Below are positions 55,561 to 64,000 of a stretch of DNA of 64,000 nucleotides, piece by piece; within the stretch, counting starts at the first letter, position 1, and each line of letters starts with the position of its first letter. The stretch lies in contig JAVGWX010000009.1 in assembly GCA_036924085.1 (NCBI GenBank), positions 59,808,331 to 59,872,330 on the forward strand, given 5' to 3'. Source of the stretch: Ariolimax columbianus (lineage: Eukaryota; Mollusca; Gastropoda; Stylommatophora; Arionidae). The position numbers and the translations under genes were made by a program. A model generated the notes under the pieces. It was not told where the DNA came from. It saw only the letters and a program-made list of their open reading frames with translations, and made no database searches.

Positions 55561-56106
55561 CCTGGTAAAATGCACTCCTTCCTCGCTCTTTGCATCTGTC
55601 TGCTATCAGTCATTCCAATGGACGCTGAAGAGATGCAGTCCAGCGGACATTGCACCTCCTGTCCTATGGTGGCAAGCTCCCGGGTGGCGGGGAATGCTAA
55701 GCGTACCATCAATGCAGATGAGCCGAGAAAATAAATCGAGCAAAAAGATACCTCACTCATATGCATATGCTACGTTTCTGGCAGGACGTGACGATCCTGG
55801 GAAAAAGTCACACTGGACTGCCTCTCTCCCGGGATAGTACAAACTAGTACATAGTCCATCATATCATTACCAAACGCTATAGACACGAGTTGGGAAGACT
55901 CGATAGTCCTGCAAGACAACTTCCTAAGAGAGACAACTCTGACCAAAAACAACTGCTGCCTTGCAGTTAGGCTGGGGACAGCCAAAGGCTAAGGAGGGCA
56001 ACCCTACAGAAACGCCTGTTGAAATCGGATGCATTGAGCCACTGGCTAACAAATTAAATCAGTGCAACGTAAATATCGCTGTAAACAGCGTACGATGAAG
56101 AAGAAA
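55561..56106 (+). other. unassigned 3' part of the mosaic, with LINE-like tail
   Basis: I do not recognise 55561-56085. It may be diverged rRNA spacer or an unrelated sequence. The last bases AACAGCGTACGATGAAGAAG plus AAA end exactly at the 9-bp duplication. The plus-strand frame 55300-55734 crosses 28S-derived sequence and is not credible as a gene. Confidence 0.6.
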
Positions 56107-58269
56107 GGATACAGGCCCATAAGCCTACTGAGCTGTGTCGGCAAGCTGATGGAACGGATGATAAACACCAGACTGATGTGGCATCTGGAAGAAAAACGAT
56201 TACTAATTCCACAGCAAGCCGGCTTTAGACAGCACAGATCCACTGAGGACCAGGTCATCCTCATAGCCCAGGAGATAGAAGATGCCTACCAGGCATAGAA
56301 ACACACAGTAGCTGTTTGGGTGGATCTGGAAAAGGCATTTGACAAAGTCTGGAAAGATGGACTTAGAGTCAAGCTGAGAAGAAGTGATGTCTGTGGGAAG
56401 ATGTACAAGTGGATCAACCACTACCTCAAACAAAGAACGGCCAGAGTCCAAGTACAAGGGCAGATGAGCAAAAAGGTGACACTCGAGCAGGGAGTACCCC
56501 AAGGGGGAGTATTGTCACCCACACTCTTCCTGGTATATATAAACGATATTACAGAGAATATACCAAGAAGAGTCCATAGCTCAATGTTTGCAGACGATCT
56601 GGCTATGTGGACCTCTGAAAAGAATCTCACCATAGCAAGAAATCGAATGCAGACGGCCCTAACATCGCTGGAAGAGTGGGCGAACTCATGGCTGGTCAAA
56701 ATAAACGAGGAGAAAACCACATGCACAATATTCTCGCTTTCATTAAAACCCCAAAGTACCAAATTAAGTCTAAATGGTAAAATCCTGCAGCCAAACGACA
56801 ACCCAACCTATCTGGGAGTCACTTTTGATCGGCGCATGACATGGAAAAGTCAGATTGAGAGAAACCGAATGAAAGCCAGAGAAAGAATGGCAATCATGAG
56901 GAAACTTGCTGGCACAAGCTGGGGAGCAGACGAAGGCATACTAAAGAAACTGTACACTGGAAGAGTGAGACCAGTTCTCGAGTATGGCATTGCGGCATGG
57001 GCAACAGCAGCGAAGGCGAACTTCGATAAAGTTAACAAACTTCAAAACCAAGCCATGAGAATTATAACAGTAGGCATGAAGTCAACGCCAATTGTAGAAC
57101 TTGAAAAGATTACAAAACTGCAATCCATGACCGATAGAAGAGACTGCAGAGCCCAGCTGCAGTCAGAGAAACTCCGAAGACTGACCGACCATCCAATGCA
57201 CCAGAGACTAAACAATTTGGAAAATGGGAAACTAAAGCAAAGAAACTTTGCAGAAATAGCCAAAGCAAAGATGCACGAAGATCCCATAAACGCACTAACA
57301 ACACCAAAACCCATCACTACTGTACGAAAACCTACCTGGAGGCAGGATATATTTCCAGAGGTGGTAGAAAATATACCAGGTATTGGAAACAAAAACTGCC
57401 AGACCGAAAAAGAAAGGAGAGATACTACCCTAAGCTTCATAACGAAAAGCTACCCAAGCATGGACTGGACCAATGCATACACCGACGGTTCTGTAACAAA
57501 TACAACACAGAACGGAGGGGCAGGAGCATTCCTGAACCTACCAAATGGCAGAAAAATAACACTGTCATTCGCTACTGGTAAGTACACAAGCAATTTCAGA
57601 GCGGAGGCAGAGGCACTGAGGGCGGCAGTGGAAGAAATGGTGACACACAGTGAAAATGAGAGCCATATAGTCCTGCTGACAGATGCTCTCGCCGTAGTCA
57701 CAGCGCTAAAAAGCCAGAAAAACACTGAGCTTAATGACTTAAGAGCAGCACTCTGCAAACTGTGCCAGCAGTCCGCACCAAAAAGGGTAGTGGTACAGTC
57801 GGTCCCATCACACTGCAACATCCAAGGCAACGAGGAGGCAGACAGACTGGCAATAGAAGGTGCAAGACTACCACAAACAGATACCAGTATGACGTACGAA
57901 GAGTCAAAACGGCTTATCAAAGCCAGATACATGACCAAATGGGAAACCGAACATACTGGTTACACCAAAAACGATGCCTATTACCAGTTGAACCGAAGAG
58001 AGCAGGTCGTTGTCTTTAGACGTCGCACTGGCCACAATAGACTGAGGTACCACCTATTCAACAAACTGAAGATAGGGTGTACCGACGAATGCCCGTGCGG
58101 TACTGGTAAAATGACCGCTGAACATCTGCTGCAGAACTGCCCGACATACGAGGATCAGAGAGAGCAGATGTGGCCATTACCAGTGGAACTGCAAGACAAG
58201 CTATATTGCAGTGGCGAGAGCCTCAGGATGACCGCCGCTTTTTTCGAAAAAATAATGGTTACTGTCTGA
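56107..58269 (+). pseudogene. LINE A reverse transcriptase, RNase H and knuckle
   Basis: Resumes exactly where the 5' part stops: YRPISLLSCVGKLMERMINT, QAGFRQHRSTEDQVILIAQ, a TAG in place of a Gln codon (56296-56298), VDLEKAFDKVWKDG, GVPQGGVLSPTLFLVYIND and SMFADDLAMWTSE (F-A-D-D). A linker with LAGTSWGADEGILKKLYTGR follows. RNase H shows NAYTDGSVTNTTQNGGAG (Asp), EAEALRAAVEEM (Glu), LLTDALAVVTAL (Asp) and SVPSHCNIQGNEEADRLA. It ends with FRRRTGHNRLRYHLF and CPCGTGKMTAEHLLQNCPTY. Apart from the TAG the frame is intact to 58269. LINE B has Gln at the stop site, supporting a recent C-to-T change. Confidence 0.96.
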
Positions 58270-58327
58270 CTGCGTACGCAGAAGAAGAAGAAGAAGAATT
58301 CAGCCTTATTACGATTACAGCTAATTT

Positions 58328-58676
58328 CTTCTTCTTCGTTCGTTCTCAATCTCCCACTACCAAACCATGAAAGGGTAAGTAGCATAATGTAGTCCAGAGA
58401 ATGGAATGCGTTGTGTCGTAGTTTACAGCTTGGCTGCTATATTTGCACCTTTCGGTCCAACACATCCGACTTCAGCAACCATTTTTTGAGTACCGGGTTA
58501 GCTTTCCCTCTTCGATCCCTTCTCCTTAGCCAGTCTGCTCTGCTGCAGCCTGTTATCCAGGATCACCGCGTGGAGGTGTAGAAGGGTCTTGGCAGCTATG
58601 GTTCGCTGGCCCTGACGCTAGCAGTCAGCTATGGGTTGCTAACCACTCCAGCTCATGTGCTGCTCAGCATCTTGTT
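58328..58676 (-). mobile_element. SINE-S, long form, minus strand
   Basis: On the minus strand it runs from AAGATGCTGAGCAGCACATG through GATCCTGGATAACAGGCTGC and GTGTTGGACCGAAAGGTGCA to GAGATTGAGAACGAACGAAG plus GAAGAAG. GCTAATTT flanks it (58320-58327 and 58677-58684). It ends in GAA repeats, unlike the copies at 1.4 and 8.6 kb, which end in AAGCC repeats. Confidence 0.85.
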
Positions 58677-58744
58677 GCTAATTTAATGCGCCCTTTTACC
58701 ATTGAAAATGTTCCATATCACTGGTATGAGTAATATATATCGGT

Positions 58745-59440
58745 TCCAATATAATATTCAGACAAGCAATGTCCTAGTGGGCCCAGACAACGCGGCTCTG
58801 AAATAGTCTCTCGAGAAATTGGATCTCGAAATATCAAACTTTGACTTGTCAAGATCTTGGGTCAAGACCAAAATTCAGAACCTTAGTTCCGAAACTATTA
58901 CTCATTGCGTAGTTGCCCATGGTCACAAGGTAGAGGGTACTAGTGAATTCACATACTTGGGGACTCAGTGCTCCTGGCATGTTAAGGTGGATCGGGCTTG
59001 CCGCCTCCGCTATGAATGCCGTTTGGCCGCCTGTGGAATAACGGATCCAAAATGCGAATCTATCAGACGTGTGTGATTCCTGTTCTCCTGTATGGTTCAG
59101 AGACATATCAAGACTCGATTCCTTTCACATGCGCAACCAGCGACGCTTCCGGTGGTTTGATTCTGTCTGCAATGACGAGGTCTTTGCAATGACGAGTTTT
59201 CCTTCCACCTCGGACACGCTGGTCCGCCGCCGCGTGTCTGTGTTCGGTCATGTGGTTCAACTGGACCAGGAAGTTTCAGCTCACTAAATCATGCTTAAAT
59301 CAGTTATGTGTCACAAAGGTCTCCCACCGGCCGGCTGGAAGGGCCGCCCCGTTCTACAATGCCCCGGCACATAGCAGTCTTTTTCTCAGCGTCCCAGCAA
59401 CTAGTCATGGTAGTAGTCGACGGATGCAACGGGCCTTATA
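58745..59440 (+). pseudogene. LINE remnant, region after the catalytic box to the C-terminus
   Basis: The frame from 58819 contains SRSWVKTKIQNLSSETITH, then HKVEGTSEFTYLGTQCSW, a damaged I-G-L-A block and ACGITDPKCES. From 59069 DSFHMRNQRRFRWFDSVCND and DTLVRRRVSVFGHVVQLDQE follow. SSRRMQRALYD is near 59440. This is the V-x-W-x-K-T-K-I-Q-N-L...F-T-Y-L-G...F-H-M-R...R-R-x-x-x-F-G-H-V-x-x-L-D series of a widespread animal LINE. Frame changes occur near 59075 and 59290. Confidence 0.75.
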
Positions 59441-60094
59441 TGACTAAGCGACATTATTAATAATCTGGCTCATCAAAATAAGTTGTTATTATTATAAGAA
59501 CAGATATACAATGATAAATAAGTTGTGTTGTTATCATAATTGTTAAAATTCAAATTCTTATTTCATGAGATTAAAAATAAGTCAATCGAAACTGCGACTG
59601 CGCTGAAGGTCTAAAGTGGATAAAAACGTAAACAGTAATGACTTAGTTACCACTCCGGAACATAAACAAAACCCACGTTGCGGTCTTAATGCTTTCTTCG
59701 TGGACATGGAGCGAACAACTAACGAATCACAGGAAAGGCAAAATAATGGACATAACAACGATATAATAGGGTGAAAATATAAATCTGTATAATACATGAA
59801 ACAATGAGTATACGTCAATATGCACATCAATACACGTGCATATTTGTGGTCAAACATATGCATATCAAATAACAAACACAAAACACAAGCACATACGGAC
59901 AGATAAACGAAAGAAAATACACGCGTAAACATAATAAGCGAGAGATGTAGAAGAAGAAATGGAAGGATAAAACTGGATTTTATGTGCAAAGGGACCTACG
60001 CTAAGTCACAAAATATTATAATTGATGATTTGACACGATATCAATCTCGAAAGACAATGGACTTCACGCTAAGAGAGATATGTTTTTGTCAGTT
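59441..60094. other. no gene seen
   Basis: AT-rich; the minus-strand 135-residue frame at 59582-59989 has no recognised motif. Confidence 0.4.
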
Positions 60095-60475
60095 GTTGCC
60101 CCTGCTTTCGGCATACTCGTTTGGAGATCTTGATTCATGTTGTCTTCCCCCGCTTGCAGGCCAGCACACATTGCAGCCGACAGTAGGGTATATCCATGCT
60201 ATTTTGTGCTGGGGCTTCATTTCATTTGGAAGAAAGTGTGTATGATGCACAGGACATAATAGGCACACAGCTTCAATAGCCGCTGTCCGTTTTTCGGCCC
60301 AACGTGTTTCTTGGAGGGTGACCATTTCGACTGTAAGCCTTTTTAGCCGCTCGTTTATGATTGAGGTCTTGCGAACATCGTTTATCGTCTGGAGAATTTA
60401 TGCTATACCTGTGGTTATGGAGCGTACATCTCGGCATCCAATCTTAACTGTAAGCTGCTTCGCTATGGGTGGATT
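60095..60475 (-). pseudogene. LINE endonuclease N-terminal fragment
   Basis: On the minus strand from about 60455: VKIGCRDVRSITTGIA, a stop, then NDVRKTSIINERLKRL and VEMVTLQETRWAEKRT. These correspond to the N-x-R-T...K...L-x-x-L-x-x-D-I-x-x-L-Q-E-T-R start of the apurinic-type endonuclease of animal LINEs, with the catalytic Q-E-T retained. The expected W-N-V near the start reads C-R-D-V. The rest (60095-60250) is too diverged to assign. The family may be the one seen at 40.3 and 44.0 kb. Confidence 0.65.
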
Positions 60476-60659
60476 TCTGACGTGATCCTTCTAGCGACTG
60501 CCTATGCGCATTGATGCGAGGACTGCTGTTGCCCAGTCAACAGACTCCTCCCCCCCCTCCCCCGTTTCTACGCAGCAGGTGTATCAAAGGGGACGACAGA
60601 TCGATACTACTTGGCACCAGAGGCATTGCAGGGGCTGTCCGACTGGTATTGAGTGCAAT

Positions 60660-60800
60660 GCCTGAATGCCAAAGCCTTTTCCACGACAATGTCATGCGGT
60701 TTAAGAAATTCCAAGAAGGAGATCAATATTTTCTCCATCTCGAATCGAAGACGATAGTCAGAGGGGCAAGGAACTAAATCCGTGTTTCTTGGTTCCTCTT
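60660..60800 (-). pseudogene. old Penelope-like GIY-YIG C-terminal fragment
   Basis: On the minus strand TDLVPCPSDYRLRFEMEKI and then LEFLKPHDI align with the TGLVPCFSDDRHRLALENR and LQPHGINI region of the copy at 36 kb. About 45 residues; the DNA also aligns (CTGACTATCGTCTTCGATTC here against CTGACGATCGTCATCGATTC). Confidence 0.6.
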
Positions 60801-61785
60801 GTTGAATGTCTACATTGAGTAAGCTTACTACTTTATTCCCCTTGACTTTAGCGTTAAGTGACGAGTTGCAGCTGCTTTCCTCACATCTCGAGCATGCTTA
60901 TGAAGTTAGACTGGAGTCCTCTATAAGGTTGTGTTTTGCTCGGCTTCATCTGCGCGTCACTCACTCTACGAAGATCACGCCAATCCTACACCTTGTTAGC
61001 CAGATTGTCAAAAATCAGCCTGGTTCCAGGGAGAACTGCGTAGAAGTGAGGCGGGGGTCTTGGACAATATATTTTGTAGGACCCAAAATAACATTGACCG
61101 GTCACTATACTGTGCCTGTTCAGACGTTAGTACCCTCTGCATACCCCTGACTCGTTAACTCTTACAATGTGTTCATGGCTATTAAAATGTTTAGCAACCG
61201 TAGATCAAACATAAATTTAGATATCATTGATGCCTTGTCGAAAGGGCGCACTGAAATCCAACCCCGCCCTACCAATGTACGCAATGAACATTTCTTTAAT
61301 ATCAAACAATACTTTGGGAAAAGCCACCATAAAAACTAATTCCAAAGTCCTCTCAGTCGCATCAACTGTTGACCGATTCCAAATACCCGAAGAAGACATT
61401 CGGTGAAATAGTATCTCACTGGCGAACCCTTGTAGTATTGAAATGACAACTGCACGCCGGAATAGATGGAAAGTGGTAGTGCAATTTCTGTAGCAATTGG
61501 TAAAATCTTTGTTGTAGTAGCTAGGATCGACACATTGCTGCATTACCAGACACCCAAAAACTGTTGTTCTGTATAATGTAATCATTTTCTGTAGTCGAGA
61601 AATGCAACGATGAAGGGAGTCTGGTATTCTCTAGCCGCTTCGATAATGTAAAAGCAGGTTGGGATATGATTCAATGTGCTGTTGGAACACTGAAACTCAA
61701 CCTGTTGAATTGGTTGCGAGGGAAGGTGCCAACTCTATTAAAAACCATTTGGTGAAGCTTTTGTACATGACTGAAATGACAGTAA
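60801..61785. other. no gene seen
   Basis: Frames up to 122 residues without known motifs. No repeat found. Confidence 0.4.
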
Positions 61786-62168
61786 TTGGGAGATGATTTC
61801 CAATGTCTTCTTGTGCAAGAGTATCATCTTGGAGATGATTTCCAAGGTCTTTTTGTGCAAGAGTATCATCTTGGAGATGATTTCCAAGGTCTTCTTGTGC
61901 AAGAGTATCATCTTGGAGATGATTTCCAAGGTCTTCTTGTGCAAGAGTATCATCTTGGAGATGATTTCCAAGGTCTTCTTGTGCAAGAGTATCATCTTGG
62001 AGATGATTTCCAAGGTCTTCTTGTGTAAGAGTATCATCTTTGAGGTGATTTCCAAGGTCTTCTTGTGTAAGAGTATCATCTTTGAGGTGATTTCCAAGGT
62101 CTTCTTGTGTAAGAGTATCATCTTGGAGATGATTTCCAATGTCTTCTTGTGTTAGAGTATCATCTTAG
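61786..62168. repeat. 42-bp minisatellite, 9 units, open on both strands
   Basis: Unit TGGAGATGATTTCCAAGGTC then TTCTTGTGCAAGAGTATCATCT. Because 42 is a multiple of 3, several frames stay open: plus-strand repeats GDDFQGLLVQEYHL and LEMISKVFLCKSII, and minus-strand MILLHKKTLEIISK. No promoter or other gene signal supports translation. Confidence 0.93.
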
Positions 62169-62814
62169 AGCTGCGCCAAGCTATTAGAATTTTCCGCGAA
62201 TGCAGATATCCAGTATAAAGGAGATTAACAGCTAGATAGAGTGACTGCTGTGTCAAAAGGACTCATGTACCTAATAAAAAGAAAATATGAGTCTTCTCGC
62301 TCAAATGCCGGAAACATGAGCTTTATCTGTCTTTCTTTCAGTTTCTCAATTTGTCTCGCTATGTTTCTCTATCTCACTCCTCCGACTTCCCATTCCATGT
62401 CGCTCTCACTCCATCTCAAACTCTCTCATTTTACACTCTCTCTATCTCTCTCTTTCACTCTCTCTTTTTCATTCTATCTTTCCTCACCATTTCTTTCTTT
62501 TATCTTTTCACCGTGAAGGTCAGCACTGCAGCCTGCTCCTGTTAAAGTAAGCCTGTTCCAAGTATCTTGTACTCATTCACATCTTCGCTCAGTGTGAAGC
62601 ATATGTTTCAACTTCAGCTAGTTCCCTTATGGAAAACTCGTATTTCAGCGTTTCCAATGGCTGATTATATTGTCAATTTTTTTTTATACAATTGGGTTTC
62701 CAGCCTCAACTAGAACCCCCTTTAGTCGTATTTTACGACACGCTGAACAGATGTCAGCAGACATATTCTTTTCATTCTGGTTACCACTAGGTGTCTTTGG
62801 TTGTAGTGGATGAT

Positions 62815-62975
62815 GGACTTCCGCGGGACGTATCGGGAAATCTCTCAAAGGATAAAGAACTTCCGCATGACGTATCGGGAAATCTCTTGAAGGTAATGAA
62901 CTTCTGCTGGACGTAACGGGAAATCTCTCGAAGGTAATGAACTTCCCCGAAACGTAAAAGAAAATCTCAGGAAGA
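62815..62975. repeat. about 41-bp minisatellite, 4 diverged units
   Basis: Unit GAACTTCCGCGGGACGTATC then GGGAAATCTCTCAAAGG recurs near 62817, 62858, 62899 and 62938. Confidence 0.75.
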
Positions 62976-62984
62976 ATAGAAGAT

Positions 62985-64000
62985 TTTTCTATCTTTTCTT
63001 CACTCTCACCCTCTCTCTTTTTCAGTCTATCTCACTCATCGTATCCACCTACTATCACCCTCTCTCTTTGACTATATATGTCACATTATCTCTCCCACTC
63101 TCTCACCCTCTCTGGCTGTCTCACTCATGCTATCGCTCCTCTTTCATCCGGTTTTTCTTTCCCTAAACCTCTTTCATTCTATGTCAGCCTTTCTCTTTCT
63201 CATTCTATCTATACATTTATATATCCACTTTCTTTCACTCCCTCTCTCTCTCTATTTCACTGAAAAATCACTCCTCTTATCACTCCTTTCTCTCTTTCAC
63301 ACTCTTTCACCCCCTTTCTCTCTTTCACGCACTCTCTATTTCCCTATTTCTCTGCAATTCTCTTCCTTTCACACGCTTTCGTAATCTCTCTTTTTTTAAT
63401 ACTCCCTCTCACCCTCTCTTATTCTCCATATCATTTTCTTTCTACACTCATTATGTTATTCATTTCACTCTTTTACCTGCTGACGCTTTCACCATCATTC
63501 TTTTACACACATTTTATCTCTCTTTCACCGTCTTTTCTCGTTCACTCTCTCTCTCATTTTCTCTCTCTCTTTCTCTCTCAACGTCTCCCGCTTTCACCTT
63601 TTCTATATTTCACCCTCTCTTTCACCTTCCTTTTCTTCAATATCTCATCCCTCTTTCGCTTTTTCACATTGCCTCTCCTTTTCATTCTATCTCTCTCATT
63701 CTTTCGATTTCTATCTTTGCACTTCTCCTTCGCCTTCTATCTCTTTCAGACACTATCTTTATTTCACATTTTCTTTCTGTCTTTTTTCACCCTCTCTCTG
63801 TCTCTCTCTCTCTCTTTCCCTTTCTCTCTCTCTCTTTCCCTTTCTCCGTGTCTCTCTCGCTTTAACTCTTTCGCTATATCTCTTTCCCATTCTATCTCAA
63901 TCCCTATCAGTCTCACTCTCTGTCTTTCACATTCGCTGTGTTCCAATCTCTCTCACATTTTCTCTCTTTCAATCTCTCTCACATTCTCTCTCTTTCAATC
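62985..64000. repeat. polypyrimidine tract (CT-rich degenerate repeat) running off the window
   Basis: A kilobase dominated by CTCTCTTTCAC-like 10-12 bp units, strongly C+T on the plus strand. A shorter related stretch lies at 62325-62515. Frames rich in Ser, Leu and Phe are simple products of the repeat. Confidence 0.85.

Larger units (their letters stand above)
52668..56106 (+). mobile_element. mosaic rRNA-derived retroposon inserted in LINE A
   Basis: Insert of 3439 bp flanked by GGATACAGG (52659-52667 and 56107-56115). In LINE B the corresponding site is single and uninterrupted, so the duplication is real. Contents in order: GC-rich presumed 5' external transcribed spacer, 18S rRNA 5' two-thirds, two or more diverged 18S/28S junction modules, a 28S 3' end, another 28S fragment, about 540 bp of unknown sequence, and the tail GCGTACGATGAAGAAGAAA. 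That tail resembles the LINE 3' ends (GCGTACGAAGAAGAAG in LINE B). It has no reverse transcriptase, so it would be non-autonomous and moved in trans. One-off template switching and assembly error are alternatives. Confidence 0.85.
51276..58295 (+). mobile_element. LINE A, young I-type non-LTR retrotransposon carrying a nested rRNA-derived insert
   Basis: A perfect 12-bp duplication (GAATTCAGCCTT, 51264-51275 and 58296-58307) bounds the element. It is 5'-truncated within the endonuclease domain. Its 3' end is TGCGTACGCAGAAGAAGAAG plus further GAA units. Removing the nested insert (52668-56106) and one copy of its 9-bp duplication leaves about 3.57 kb with one long frame and a single nonsense change. 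It is therefore the youngest LINE here. The order is endonuclease, RT, linker, RNase H, knuckle. Confidence 0.96.

Noticed and set aside
55300..55734. 144-residue protein in the mosaic
   Set aside because: Its first part is the 3' end of 28S rRNA read as protein, and no domain is recognisable.
52668..56106. R2-type site-specific retrotransposon in rDNA
   Set aside because: No reverse transcriptase is present in the insert, and here rRNA sequence is inside a LINE, not a LINE inside rDNA.
62241..62545. Membrane protein rich in Ser, Leu and Phe
   Set aside because: It is a low-complexity pyrimidine tract; no start context or conserved motif.

Overview
This is animal (metazoan) nuclear DNA. It is AT-rich, has no operon structure and contains no host protein-coding gene that I can support. 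It is an accumulation of transposable elements and minisatellites. Several features suggest a euthyneuran gastropod mollusc, for example a sea slug: the style of the 18S rRNA fragment at 53.3-54.5 kb (from memory), and the I-type LINE family with an apurinic endonuclease, reverse transcriptase, RNase H and a C-terminal Cys-Cys-His-Cys knuckle. The taxon is an inference; the sequence itself supports only 'invertebrate animal'.

Layout. 0-5 kb: a 38-bp minisatellite split by SINE insertions, and a second 27-28-bp minisatellite. 5.4-6.5 kb: the 3' end of a Penelope-like element. 7-11 kb: old LINE ends, two SINE families and a 60-bp minisatellite. 11.9-15.3 kb: a minisatellite region interrupted by 5'-truncated LINE B (12334-14820, minus, 12-bp target-site duplication). 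16-21 kb: a tRNA-derived SINE and four LINE remnants. 21-25 kb: 41-, 17- and 55-bp minisatellites, with one clean SINE insertion inside the 41-bp array. 25-34 kb: mariner remnants, LINE remnants and a 20-bp array of about 34 units. 34.9-37.9 kb: LINE C, interrupted by a Penelope-like element. 39.9-48.6 kb: LINE, mariner and SINE remnants and more minisatellites. 49.4-49.9 kb: a compound tetranucleotide microsatellite. 51.3-58.3 kb: LINE A, the youngest copy. 58.3-64 kb: further LINE and Penelope remnants, a 42-bp minisatellite and a long polypyrimidine tract.

The most unusual object is a 3.44-kb insertion (52668-56106) inside LINE A, flanked by a 9-bp duplication (GGATACAGG). It is built from ribosomal RNA sequence. 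It starts with GC-rich sequence interpreted as 5' external transcribed spacer, continues into the first two-thirds of 18S rRNA, and then jumps to diverged copies of the 3' end of 28S rRNA. The 18S-to-28S junction is present at least twice in tandem. The insert ends with a GCGTACG-(GAA)n-like tail that resembles the 3' ends of the LINEs around it. I interpret it as a mosaic rRNA-derived retroposon mobilised in trans by the LINE.

Interaction of the parts. LINEs A, B and C all show 12-bp target-site duplications and (GAA)n-type 3' tails. A non-autonomous family (called SINE-S here) shares the ACGCAGAAGAAGAAG 3' end with LINE A, and its clearest copy also has a 12-bp duplication. This fits one LINE machinery moving the LINE, SINE-S and the rRNA mosaic. 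All named similarities are from reading translations and recalling family motifs; no database search was run.
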